DNA of 64,000 nucleotides from contig AP026073.1 in the NCBI GenBank assembly GCA_024349765.1, forward strand, positions 868,001 to 932,000. Reading direction: 5' to 3'. Positions 7,842-17,697 of the stretch are shown here, one piece after another (position 1 is the first letter of the stretch; every line of letters starts with the position of its first letter). This stretch comes from Streptomyces nigrescens. GTDB lineage: Bacteria; Actinomycetota; Actinomycetes; Streptomycetales; Streptomycetaceae. A model generated the notes under the pieces. It worked only from the letters and a program-made list of their open reading frames with translations. It was not told where the DNA came from and did no database searches. The position numbers and the translations under genes were made by a program.

Positions 7842-8858
7842 ATGGCCGACTGGGACATCAAGAAGCTGCGGATCCTGCGCACCCTCCAGGAGCGGGGCAC
7901 GGTCACCGCGACCGCCGAGGCGCTGCACATGACGCCGTCGGCGGTCTCCCAGCAGCTGACCGGACTGGCCAAGGCGCTCGGCGTGACACTCCTGGAGGCG
8001 CACGGCCGGCGGGTGCGGCTGACCGGCGCCGCCCAGCTGGTGCTGCGGCACGCCGAGGCGGTCTTCGCCCAACTGGAGCGCGCCGACGCGGAGTTGCTCG
8101 GCTACCTCCAGGGCGACGCCGGCCAGGTGCGGGTCGGGGCGTTCTCCACCGCCATCCCCGCGCTCGTGGTCCCCGCCGTCCAGGAGCTGCGCCGTACGCA
8201 CCCGGGACTGTCGGTCGTCGTACGCGAGGCGGAGGCGGAGGCCGCGTACGAGCTGCTGGCGGAGGGCAGCGTCGATCTGGCGCTCTCGCTGGCGGCGCAC
8301 GCACCCACCCCGCGCGACCCCAAGTTCAGCCGGGTCTCGCTGCTCGCCGATCCGCTGGACGTGGCGCTGCCGGCCGGGCACCCGCTGGCCGGCGAGCCCG
8401 GGCTGCGCCTCGCCGACCTGGCGGGCGAGCCGTGGATCTTCGGCAGCAGCGGGCCCTGGTCCCAGATCACCACCACCGCCTGTGAGAACGCCGGGTTCGT
8501 GCCCGAGCGGGCGCATGCCGCGGCCGACTGGAACGCGATCTGGGCGATGGTCGCGGCCGGGATGGGCGTCGCGCTGGTGCCCCGGATGGCGATGGCGGGC
8601 GGCATCGGCGCCCTGGAGCGGGGCGGCCCCGGTGACGGCGAAGGGCGTGGCGGGTCCGGCTCCGGGGTCGCGCTGCGGGTGCTCTCCGGCGACCAGCCGC
8701 GCCGCCATGTCGTCGCGGCCGTCCGGCGCGGCTCCGAAGGGGCGCCGGGGCTGGCCCGGGTGCTGGCCGCGCTGCGCCAGGCGGCGGTCGAGCAGGCGCC
8801 GGGCGAGGCCGGTGCCGACGGTCCCGGCTGGCACACCCAGACCATTCAGCCCAGCTGA
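7842..8858 (+). CDS. LysR-family transcriptional regulator
   Basis: This encodes 338 residues. The N-terminal winged helix-turn-helix is clear (KLRILRTLQERGTVTATAEALHMTPSAVSQQLTGLAKALG, residues 7-46). The effector-binding domain from about residue 90 begins GQVRVGAFSTAIPALVVPAVQELRRTHPGL, as in LysR proteins. A glycine-rich insertion near residue 265 (GGPGDGEGRGGSGSG) is probably disordered. The gene sits 17 bases after the exporter gene and may control it. It could also bind the 13-base box found before both the exporter and allantoicase. No ribosome site is visible; a -10-like hexamer lies six bases before the ATG. Confidence 0.88.
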   Translation: MADWDIKKLRILRTLQERGTVTATAEALHMTPSAVSQQLTGLAKALGVTLLEAHGRRVRLTGAAQLVLRHAEAVFAQLERADAELLGYLQGDAGQVRVGAFSTAIPALVVPAVQELRRTHPGLSVVVREAEAEAAYELLAEGSVDLALSLAAHAPTPRDPKFSRVSLLADPLDVALPAGHPLAGEPGLRLADLAGEPWIFGSSGPWSQITTTACENAGFVPERAHAAADWNAIWAMVAAGMGVALVPRMAMAGGIGALERGGPGDGEGRGGSGSGVALRVLSGDQPRRHVVAAVRRGSEGAPGLARVLAALRQAAVEQAPGEAGADGPGWHTQTIQPS

Positions 8859-8876
8859 ATACATTCCTCAAAAACT

Positions 8877-8889
8877 TTCGATGGACCTG
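8877..8889 (+). promoter_or_regulatory. Shared 13-base box TTCGATGGACCTG (copy 2, before allantoicase)
   Basis: This is identical to 6838-6850 and lies 56 bases before the alc ATG. It sits just downstream of the LysR stop codon, in a short AT-rich stretch. Confidence 0.5.
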
Positions 8890-8945
8890 TGGGGTGGCCG
8901 CTGCGACCGTGGAGTGGTCCGCACCTCCTGCCACGAAGGGCAACG

Positions 8946-10091
8946 ATGACCACCACCCCGGCCGCCCACTCCACTGATCCGCACGCCAACGACGCCCAGC
9001 CGTACGCCGGCGGCGACCCGTACGCCGACTACCGCGGCGGGGACTTCGCGTTCACCTCGCTCGTCGACCTCGCCGACCGCCGCTTCGGCGCCGGCGTGAT
9101 CGCCGCGAACGACGAGTTCTTCGCCGAGCGCGAGAACCTGCTGAAGTCCACCCCGGCGGTCTTCGACCCCGAGCACTTCGGCCACAAGGGCAAGATCATG
9201 GACGGCTGGGAGACCCGGCGCCGGCGCGGTGCCGACGGCGACCACCCCTTCCCGACCGACGACGAGCACGACTGGGCGCTGATCCGCCTCGCCGCCCCCG
9301 GCGTGATCCGCGGCATCATCGTCGACACCGCCCACTTCCGCGGCAACTACCCCCAGCAGGTCACCGTCGAGGCCACCTCGCTCCCCGGCAGCCCCGGCCC
9401 CGAGGACCTGCTCGCCCCCGACGTGAAGTGGGAGGAGCTCGTCCCGCGCACCCCCGTCCGCGGGCACGCCGCCAACGGCTTCGAGGTCAGCACCGAGCGC
9501 CGCTTCACCCACCTCCGCCTCAAGCAGCACCCCGACGGCGGCATAGCCCGCCTCCGGGTCCACGGCGAGGTCGTACCGGACCCGGAGTGGCTCGACGTGC
9601 TCGGCACGCTCGACCTGGCCTCCGTGATGCACGGCGGCACCGTCGAGGACGCCTCGGACCGCTTCTACTCCTCGCCCACCCAGATCATCCAGCCCGACCT
9701 GTCCCGCAAGATGGACGACGGCTGGGAGAACCGCCGCCGCCGGGTCAGGGGCACCAACGACTGGGTGCGCTTCCGCCTCGCCGCACAGGGCGAGATACGC
9801 GCGGTGGAGATCGACACCGCCTACCTCAAGGGCAACTCCGCGGGCTGGGCCGCCCTGTCGGGGTGCGACGGCGACCCGGCCGACGAGTCCTCCTGGTTCG
9901 AGATCCTGCCGAAGACCAAGCTCCAGCCGGACACCCCGCACCGCTTCACGCTGCCGCAGACCGTCACGGCCACCCACATCCGCCTGGACGTCTTCCCCGA
10001 CGGCGGCCTCGCCCGCATGCGGGTGCACGGCACCCTCACCGAGGCCGGCCGCGCCGAGCTCGGCCGCCGCTTCGACGCGCTGAACGGCTGA
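8946..10091 (+). CDS. alc: Allantoicase
   Basis: This 381-residue enzyme hydrolyses allantoate to ureidoglycolate and urea in purine (allantoin) catabolism. It is built of two similar allantoicase domains. The first has FTSLVDLADRRFG, KIMDGWETRRRRG, RLAAPGVIRGIIVDTAHFRGN and FTHLRLKQHPDGGIARLRVHGEV. The second has MHGGTVEDASDRFYS, KMDDGWENRRRR, RLAAQGEIRAVEIDTAYLKGN and ATHIRLDVFPDGGLARMRVHG. The internal duplication is obvious. The ATG at 8946 has GAAGGG five bases upstream; the in-frame start at 8889 has none. No allantoinase or ureidoglycolate lyase gene is in the window, so the pathway is split. Cytoplasmic. Confidence 0.95.
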   Translation: MTTTPAAHSTDPHANDAQPYAGGDPYADYRGGDFAFTSLVDLADRRFGAGVIAANDEFFAERENLLKSTPAVFDPEHFGHKGKIMDGWETRRRRGADGDHPFPTDDEHDWALIRLAAPGVIRGIIVDTAHFRGNYPQQVTVEATSLPGSPGPEDLLAPDVKWEELVPRTPVRGHAANGFEVSTERRFTHLRLKQHPDGGIARLRVHGEVVPDPEWLDVLGTLDLASVMHGGTVEDASDRFYSSPTQIIQPDLSRKMDDGWENRRRRVRGTNDWVRFRLAAQGEIRAVEIDTAYLKGNSAGWAALSGCDGDPADESSWFEILPKTKLQPDTPHRFTLPQTVTATHIRLDVFPDGGLARMRVHGTLTEAGRAELGRRFDALNG

Positions 10092-10234
10092 GCGGCGCAG
10101 CGGTCCAGCGGCCGAGCAGCCCATCGCTCGGGCCGCTGGGCCACTGAGCCGCACCTCGCTCGCCCACCGGGCCCGTAGGAGGGGCCCGGGCCCGGGGGCC
10201 ACGGCTCGCCCGGCGGACGGCAGCGCATCAGGCG

Positions 10235-10274
10235 CCCTCCCCCAAGCTCTCAAGGAGCAGGGGGGACCCCCACG
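10235..10274. repeat. Small dispersed palindromic repeat (intergenic copy)
   Basis: A C-run and a G-run (CCCTCCCCCAAGC, then GCAGGGGGGACCCCC) enclose a short AT-richer loop. A related copy lies inside the nei-type gene at 29817-29861. Such units occur in many Streptomyces genomes, both between and inside genes. The function is unknown. Confidence 0.5.
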
Positions 10275-10292
10275 CCGGGCGTCACCAACTCC

Positions 10293-10333
10293 GGCGGAAT
10301 GACCGGCCGGTCACTCCGGCCGGTCGTTCCGCC
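10293..10333. terminator. Bidirectional hairpin between alc and pepN
   Basis: GGCGGAAtGACCGGCCGG pairs with CCGGCCGGTCgTTCCGCC across a five-base loop, with one mismatch. It lies between the convergent ends of alc and pepN. A second GACGTC/GGCCGG hairpin follows at 10336-10370, so two stems shield the junction. There is no T-run. Confidence 0.6.
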
Positions 10334-10373
10334 GGTGACGTCGGCCGGTCACCCCGGCCGATGACGTCGCCGG

Positions 10374-12950
10374 TTACGCCGCGCCGGCCGCCGCGTCCGC
10401 CGCCTGGGCCTTGAGCGCCCGCTCGATCCCGGCCCGGGACTCGGTGACCAGCCGGCGCAGCGCCGGGCTCGGGTCGGCCGCGTCCAGCCAGGCGTCCGTG
10501 GCGTCCAGCGTCTCCTGCGAGACGTGCAGCGACGGGTAGAGACCGACCGCGATCTGCTGGGCCATCTCGTGGCTGCGGGCCTCCCAGATCTCCTTCACCG
10601 CGGCGAAGTACTTCATGGTGTACGGCGCCAGCAGCTCCCGCTGGTCGGTCTGCACGAAGCCGCCGATGACGGCCTCCTGCACGGCGTTGGGCAGCTTGTC
10701 CGACTCCACGACCGACGCCCAGGCCTCGGCCTTCGCCTCCGCCGTCGGACGCGCCGCGCGCGCCGTCGCGGCGTGCTGCTCGCCCGCCGACGTCCGGTCC
10801 CGCTCCAGCTCCGCCGCGATGGCCTTCTCGTCCGCCCGGCCGGTCGCCGCCAGCCGGTGCACCAGCGACCAGCGCAGCTCGGTGTCCACGGCCAGCCCGG
10901 CGATCTCCTCGGAGCCGTCCAGCAGACCCTGCAGCAGGGCGAGCTGCTCGTCCGTACGCGCCGCCGCGGCGAACGCCCGGGCCCACGCCAGCTGGTGGTC
11001 GCTGCCCGGCTCGGCCGCCCGCAGGTGCGTGAGCGCGGCCTCGGTCCAGGCGGCCAGGCCCGTCTCGCGCCACTCCGGCGCCGCGTACAGGTCCAGGGCC
11101 AGCTTCACCTGGCGGTGCAGCGACTGGACCACGCCGATGTCGGACTCCTTGCCGATGCCCGACAGCACCAGCGACAGGTAGTCACGGGTGGCCAGTTCGC
11201 CGTCCCGCGTCATGTCCCACGCCGACGCCCACGACAGCGCCCGCGGCAGCGACTCGGTGAAGTCCCCGAGGTGCTCGGTGACCACCTTCAGCGACTCCTC
11301 GTCGAGCCGCACCTTCGCGTACGACAGGTCGTCGTCGTTGAGCAGGACCACGGCCGGGCGCCGCTGGCCCACCAGCTGCGGGACGGCGGTCAGTTCGCCG
11401 TCCACGTCCAGCTCGATCCGCTCGGTGCGGACCAGCTTGCCGGCGCCGTCCAGCTCGTACGCGCCGATCGCGATCCGGTGCGGCCGCAGGACCGGCTCGC
11501 CCTTGGCGCCGGCCGGCAGCGCCGGGGCCTCCTGCCGCACCGCGAACGAGGTGATCACGCCGTCCGCGCCCACCTCGATCTCCGGCCGCAGGATGTTGAT
11601 CCCCGCGGTCTCCAGCCACTTCTTCGACCAGGTCGCGAGGTCCCGGCCGGAGGTCTCCTCCAGCGCGCCCAGCAGATCGCTCAGCCGGGTGTTGCCGTAG
11701 GCGTGCCGCTTGAAGTAGGCCTGCACGCCCTTGAAGAACTCCTCCATCCCCACGTACGCGACCAGCTGCTTCAGGACCGAGGCGCCCTTCGCGTAGGTGA
11801 TCCCGTCGAAGTTCACCAGCACGTCGTCCAGATCACGGATCTCGGCCATGATCGGGTGGGTGGACGGCAGCTGGTCCTGCCGGTACGCCCAGGTCTTCAT
11901 GGAGTTGGCGAACGTGGTCCACGAGTGCGGCCACTTCGAGCCCGGCGCGTACGCCTGGCAGGCGATCGACGTGTAGGTGGCGAACGACTCGTTCAGCCAC
12001 AGGTCGTTCCACCACTCCATGGTGACCAGGTCGCCGAACCACATGTGCGCCAGCTCGTGCAGAATCGTCTCGGCGCGCACCTCGTAGGCCGCGTCGGTCA
12101 CCTTCGAGCGGAAGACGTACTGGTCGCGGATGGTCACCGCGCCCGCGTTCTCCATCGCACCGGCGTTGAACTCCGGCACGAAGAGCTGGTCGTACTTCGC
12201 GAACGGGTAGGCGTAGTCGAACTTCTCCTGGAACCAGTCGAAGCCCTGCCGGGTGACCTCGAAGATGGCGTCCGCATCGAGGTGCTCGGCCAGCGACGGA
12301 CGGCAGTAGATGCCCAGCGGCACGGTCCGCCCGTCCTTCTCGTACGTGCTGTGCACACTGTGGTACGGGCCCACGATCAGCGCGGTGACATACGTCGAGA
12401 TCCGCGGCGTCGGCTCGAACCGCCAGATGTTGTCGGCCGGTTCCGGCGTCGGCGAGTTCGAGATCACCGTCCAGCCCTCCGGGGCCTTCACGGTGAACTG
12501 GAACGTGGCCTTCAGGTCCGGCTGCTCGAACGACGCGAACACCCGCCGGGCGTCCGGCACCTCGAACTGCGTGTACAGGTACGCCTGCTGGTCCACCGGG
12601 TCGACGAACCGGTGCAGGCCCTCGCCCGTGTTGGTGTAGGCGCAGTCCGCGACGACGGTCAGCTCGTTGCGGCCGGCCCGCAGCCCCGGCAGCACGATCC
12701 GCGAGTCCTCGAAGACCGAGGCCGGATCCAGCAGCTCGCCGTTGAGCGCCACCTTGTGCACGGCCGGCGCCACCAGGTCGATGAACGAGTCCGCGCCCGC
12801 CCGGGCGACGTCGAACCGCACCGTGGTCGTGGACCGGTACGTACCACCCTGCTGCGCGCCGGAGAGGTCGAGATCGATCTCGTACGCGTCCACGCTCAGC
12901 AGCTGCGCCCGCTGCTGCGCCTCGTCGCGGGTCAGATTCGTGCCAGGCAC
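10374..12950 (-). CDS. pepN: Aminopeptidase N (M1 zinc metallopeptidase), paralogue 1
   Basis: This 858-residue M1 peptidase removes N-terminal residues from peptides in the cytoplasm. The exopeptidase motif GAMEN is at residues 264-268. The zinc site HELAH-x18-E starts at residue 298 (HELAHMWFGDLVTMEWW, then NESFATY). The N-terminal saddle domain starts NLTRDEAQQRAQLLSVDAYEIDLDL, and the C-terminal ERAP1-like helical domain fills the last ~330 residues. The GTG at 12950 (reads MPGTNL) is chosen from the AGGAG upstream and from similarity to the start of paralogue 2. A longer frame begins at 13004. The neighbours are unrelated, and it shares a hairpin zone with convergent alc. Confidence 0.94.
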   Translation of the reverse strand: MPGTNLTRDEAQQRAQLLSVDAYEIDLDLSGAQQGGTYRSTTTVRFDVARAGADSFIDLVAPAVHKVALNGELLDPASVFEDSRIVLPGLRAGRNELTVVADCAYTNTGEGLHRFVDPVDQQAYLYTQFEVPDARRVFASFEQPDLKATFQFTVKAPEGWTVISNSPTPEPADNIWRFEPTPRISTYVTALIVGPYHSVHSTYEKDGRTVPLGIYCRPSLAEHLDADAIFEVTRQGFDWFQEKFDYAYPFAKYDQLFVPEFNAGAMENAGAVTIRDQYVFRSKVTDAAYEVRAETILHELAHMWFGDLVTMEWWNDLWLNESFATYTSIACQAYAPGSKWPHSWTTFANSMKTWAYRQDQLPSTHPIMAEIRDLDDVLVNFDGITYAKGASVLKQLVAYVGMEEFFKGVQAYFKRHAYGNTRLSDLLGALEETSGRDLATWSKKWLETAGINILRPEIEVGADGVITSFAVRQEAPALPAGAKGEPVLRPHRIAIGAYELDGAGKLVRTERIELDVDGELTAVPQLVGQRRPAVVLLNDDDLSYAKVRLDEESLKVVTEHLGDFTESLPRALSWASAWDMTRDGELATRDYLSLVLSGIGKESDIGVVQSLHRQVKLALDLYAAPEWRETGLAAWTEAALTHLRAAEPGSDHQLAWARAFAAAARTDEQLALLQGLLDGSEEIAGLAVDTELRWSLVHRLAATGRADEKAIAAELERDRTSAGEQHAATARAARPTAEAKAEAWASVVESDKLPNAVQEAVIGGFVQTDQRELLAPYTMKYFAAVKEIWEARSHEMAQQIAVGLYPSLHVSQETLDATDAWLDAADPSPALRRLVTESRAGIERALKAQAADAAAGAA

Positions 12951-13159
12951 CAGGTCATCTCCTCGTAAGCGTCCTCGTATGCGCGTATCCCGCCATCCTT
13001 CCACGGCAGGGGCGCCACCCGATCGTGGACAGTGGCGAACATGCCGGCCCGGTCGTCCGGGCGTCTCGTCGGAGCGGACGACGAGGCGTGGTGCCGGGCC
13101 CCGGGGACGTCGTCCGATACCCGCCGGCGCCCGGCCGGTCCGCGCGGGAGCGTGGACCC

Positions 13160-13681
13160 ATGACGACCTACACGCCGCTGCCCATCCCGCCCGCCGCGCT
13201 CAAGGAACTCCGCGAGACCGATGACGCCGGGCGGGCCGCCGAGCCGTACACCGCCCGGGAGGACGGCGTCCCGGTGGACTGCGTCGGCAGTCCGCTGCGG
13301 TGCTGTCTGCGGGCCATCCGGGCCGGGGAGCGGGTGGCGCTCGTGTCGTACGCGCCGCTGCGGCGGTGGGCGGCGGGCACCGGGGCCCGGCCCGGGGCGT
13401 ACGACGAGCAGGGGCCGGTGTTCATCCACGCGGAGGACTGCGGGGGACCGGACGCCGGCGCGGACCGGTACCCCTTCGACCGGCCCGGCGCCCTGCGCAC
13501 CCTGCGGCGCTACGACGCGGCCGGCCGGATCGTCGGCGGGCGGCTCCTGGAGATCCCCGAGGACGCCACGGCGGGCTTCGACACCGCCCTGGACGAGGCG
13601 TTCGCCGACCCGGAGGTGGCGCTGGTGCACGTCCGGGCCGTGGAGTACGGGTGCTTCCAGTTCGAGGTGCGGCGGGGCTGA
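13160..13681 (+). CDS. DUF1203 family protein
   Basis: This 173-residue soluble protein has the DUF1203 pattern: an N-terminal DAGRAAEPYTAREDGVPVDCVGSPLRCCLRAI, a central ERVALVSYAPLRRW, then GPVFIHAEDC, and a C-terminal DPEVALVHVRAVEYGCFQFEV. Conserved Cys and His residues (DC, CC, IHAEDC, YGC) suggest metal or redox function, but the family's activity is not established. The ATG at 13160 has GGGAG nine bases upstream; the frame is open back to 13025 without a better site. It converges with asd, and both end at one long palindrome. Confidence 0.82.
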   Translation: MTTYTPLPIPPAALKELRETDDAGRAAEPYTAREDGVPVDCVGSPLRCCLRAIRAGERVALVSYAPLRRWAAGTGARPGAYDEQGPVFIHAEDCGGPDAGADRYPFDRPGALRTLRRYDAAGRIVGGRLLEIPEDATAGFDTALDEAFADPEVALVHVRAVEYGCFQFEVRRG

Positions 13682-13702
13682 CCGGCCCAGGGGGACGCAA
13701 AA

Positions 13703-13748
13703 GGGCCGGGGCCCGTACGGAGTGCGCACTCCGTACGGGCCCCGGCCC
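13703..13748. terminator. 46-base perfect palindrome shared by DUF1203 gene and asd
   Basis: The arms run from GGGCCGGGGCCCGTACGGAG to its exact complement, centred at 13725/13726 (gagtgcgcactc). It starts 21 bases after the DUF1203 stop and ends 13 bases before the asd stop. It can therefore terminate both convergent genes. AAAA flanks the left side, giving a T-run for the minus strand. Confidence 0.85.
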
Positions 13749-13761
13749 GCGAGCGGACGGG

Positions 13762-15301
<1,540 letters not shown>

Positions 15302-17050
15302 ATGTCCCGCATCCGGTCCACCGCCCGCATCGACCGCCGCACGTTCCTCACCGCCACCGGAGCCGCCGGCGCCGCCACCGGGCTCGGCCTCGCCTTCGGC
15401 ATCGGCCCCGACCGGGCCGCCCAGGCCGCCACCACCGTCACCCCGGGCCCGGCCCCGGCCGCCCCGGTCTCCGTCGAGGCCCCGGCCGTCCCGCGCGTCC
15501 CGTACACCAAGGGCACCACCCTCGGCGGCGTGGCCACCCCGCGCGGCAGTGGCGGCTACCGGCGGCTGGCCGACGGCCCGGGCTGGGGCCGGGTGGTCCG
15601 CACCGAGCTGGCCGCCGCCCACGGCGGACGCGACCGGCGCCGCACCGCCCTGGCGTCGTTCGTGCAGCTCACCGACCTCCACCTGGTCGACGTGCAGAAC
15701 CCGCTGCGCTACGAGTACCTGCGCGCCCAGACGGCCAGCGCCTGGCGTCCGCAGGAGGCACTGTCCGTGGCCGGCGTCGTCTCGCTGATCGAGCGGGTCA
15801 ACGCGCTGCCGGGCGGGCCGGCCACCGGCGCCCCGCTGGCGTTCGTGATGACCACCGGCGACAACACCGACAACAACTCCAAGCTGGAACTGGAGTGGTT
15901 CCTCACCGCGATGAGCGGCGGGCGGATCACCCCCAACTCCGGCGACCCGCGCCGCTACGAAGGCGTCCAGGACAGCGGACTGGCCCTCTACTGGCAGCCG
16001 GACAGCCCGCTGCGCGACGCCGACAAGAAGCTGGGCTTCCCGCGGCTGCACGGCTTCCTGGACGCGGCGATCCGCACCGTCCACAGCCCCGGGCTGCGGC
16101 TGCCGTGGTACTCCACGGTCGGCAACCACGACTCGCTGCCCGGCGGCTGCTACGCCCCCGGTGACCCGTTCTGGACGGAGATCGCCACCGGGCACCGCAA
16201 GCTGGAGACGCTGCCCGCCGCCGAGGCCGCCAAGGTCTGGAAGGCGGTCAAGGACGGCCTCGACCCCAAGGGCGCGGACTTCAAGCGGCTGCTGAAGGCG
16301 CACGCGAAGCAGGCCAGGACGGTCACCCCCGACGAGCGCCGCGCCCCCTTCACCCGTGCCGAGTACCTCCGCGCCCACCTCGACCCGGCGCACACCGGCC
16401 ACGGCCCGCACGGCCACGGCTACACCGCGGCCGCCCTGGAGGAGAACCGCCTCTACTACACCTTCCGGGTCTCCGACGACGTACTGGGCATCAGCCTGGA
16501 CACCACCGATCCGGGCGGCCACTACACCGGCTCGATAGGCGAGACCCAACTGCGCTGGCTGGAGCGGACCCTGAAGGCGAACGAGCGGGGCGAGAAGGCG
16601 CACGTGCTGGTCTTCAGCCACCACACCGGCAAGACCATGACCAACACCCGGCCCGACCCGGCCCGTCTGCACGAGAAGCGGCACGGCGGCGCCGAACTGA
16701 TCGAGCTGCTGGCCGCCCACCCCCGGGTCGTCGGCTGGATCAACGGCCACAGCCACAAGAACGAGATCGTCCCGCACGGCACCTTCTGGGAGGTCTCCAC
16801 CGCCTCGCACATCGACTTCCCGCAACTGGCCCGGGTCATCGAGCTGGTCGACAACCACGACGGCACGCTGTCGCTGATCGCCACCCTCGTCGAGTCGGCC
16901 GCCCCGCACCGCACGGACTTCACCGACCTCTCCCAGACCGGCCTGGCCGCCCTCTACCGCGAACTGTCCTTCAACGCCCCCGAGGCCCGCACGGACCTGG
17001 CCGGCACGGCCCGCGACCGCAACGTCGAACTGCTGCTGAAGCGGGCGTGA
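15302..17050 (+). CDS. Tat-exported metallophosphoesterase (TIGR03767-like)
   Basis: This 582-residue protein begins with a twin-arginine signal (IDRRTFLTATGAAGAATGLGLAFG), so it is exported folded. Calcineurin-like metal motifs follow: FVQLTDLHLVDV near residue 121 (D-x-H), FVMTTGDNTDNN near 182 (GDxxD), YSTVGNHDSLPGG near 272 (GNHD), VLVFSHHTGKT near 438, and WINGHSHKNEI near 480 (GHxH). The set is complete, so a bimetal phosphoesterase is expected. Length and the ~150-residue insert between GNHD and the last His blocks match a Streptomyces-specific group. GGGGAG lies eight bases before the ATG at 15302. The substrate is unknown; an external phosphodiester or phosphomonoester is likely. Confidence 0.85.
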   Translation: MSRIRSTARIDRRTFLTATGAAGAATGLGLAFGIGPDRAAQAATTVTPGPAPAAPVSVEAPAVPRVPYTKGTTLGGVATPRGSGGYRRLADGPGWGRVVRTELAAAHGGRDRRRTALASFVQLTDLHLVDVQNPLRYEYLRAQTASAWRPQEALSVAGVVSLIERVNALPGGPATGAPLAFVMTTGDNTDNNSKLELEWFLTAMSGGRITPNSGDPRRYEGVQDSGLALYWQPDSPLRDADKKLGFPRLHGFLDAAIRTVHSPGLRLPWYSTVGNHDSLPGGCYAPGDPFWTEIATGHRKLETLPAAEAAKVWKAVKDGLDPKGADFKRLLKAHAKQARTVTPDERRAPFTRAEYLRAHLDPAHTGHGPHGHGYTAAALEENRLYYTFRVSDDVLGISLDTTDPGGHYTGSIGETQLRWLERTLKANERGEKAHVLVFSHHTGKTMTNTRPDPARLHEKRHGGAELIELLAAHPRVVGWINGHSHKNEIVPHGTFWEVSTASHIDFPQLARVIELVDNHDGTLSLIATLVESAAPHRTDFTDLSQTGLAALYRELSFNAPEARTDLAGTARDRNVELLLKRA

Positions 17051-17158
17051 GGGGCGGGAGTCGGAGGGCGGACCGGGCGTGGCCGGCCGGCGCCTGAGGG
17101 GCGGCGCGGCCTTGCGGGACACCGGGCCTCGGGACACCTAGGGCCTGGCCGAACGGAT

Positions 17159-17188
17159 CCCGTAGGGGACACGAGCACCCCCTACGGG
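17159..17188 (+). terminator. Hairpin downstream of the phosphoesterase gene
   Basis: CCCGTAGGGG and CCCCTACGGG form a ten-pair stem around a ten-base loop, 110 bases after the stop codon. There is no T-run. Confidence 0.5.
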
Positions 17189-17229
17189 GCCACAACGAGG
17201 CGGGGTGGGGCGGGTATTCCGGGAGCGGG

Positions 17230-17690
17230 GACGCACCTGTCCCGGGGTCGCACCGCGAGGGGCCGGACCGCGAGGGGCCGGACCGGGCGGGGACGGCGTA
17301 CGACGAGGGGCCGGACGGGGCGGGGAGGGCGTACGACGAGGGGCCGGACCGGGGCGTGGGACGGCGCACCGGGGCGGGGCCGCATCGGGAGCGTGGCCGG
17401 GTCGGGGCCGCATCGGGAGCGTGGCTGGTTCGGGGACGGCGTGCCGGGACGGGGCCGCATCGGGCGCACGGCCGGGGTCGGGGACGGCGAATCGGGGCAG
17501 GGGCGCACCGGGAGCGTGGCCGGGCCGGGGACGACGTACCGGGACGGGGCCGTACCAGCAGTGTGGCCGGAACGGGGACGACGTACCGGGGCAGGGCCGC
17601 ACCAGCCGCGCGGCCGGATCGAGGACCGCGTACCCGGGCAAGGCGCACCGAGTGTGTGGCCGGAGCGCGAGTTCAGGTGTCGGGTCGGGA
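17230..17690. repeat. Degenerate G-rich tandem repeat tract (units of about 47-50 bases)
   Basis: From 17374 to 17685 about seven imperfect units follow each other. Each has GGGGCCGCAYCGGGAGCG, then TGGCCGG, then GGGGACGRCGTACCGGG. Before this (17230-17373), shorter units built on GGGGCCGGACCG and GTACGACGA repeat with 15-32 base spacing. On the minus strand the tract would read as Pro/Arg-rich repeats in two frames, but no start, ribosome site or family supports a gene. It fills the 647-base gap between the phosphoesterase gene and the AbiEi-like gene. Confidence 0.6.
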
Positions 17691-17697
17691 CGGCCGC

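Noticed and set aside
10524-12968. 814-codon plus-strand frame opposite pepN paralogue 1
   Set aside because: It is antisense shadow of an M1 peptidase with complete motifs.
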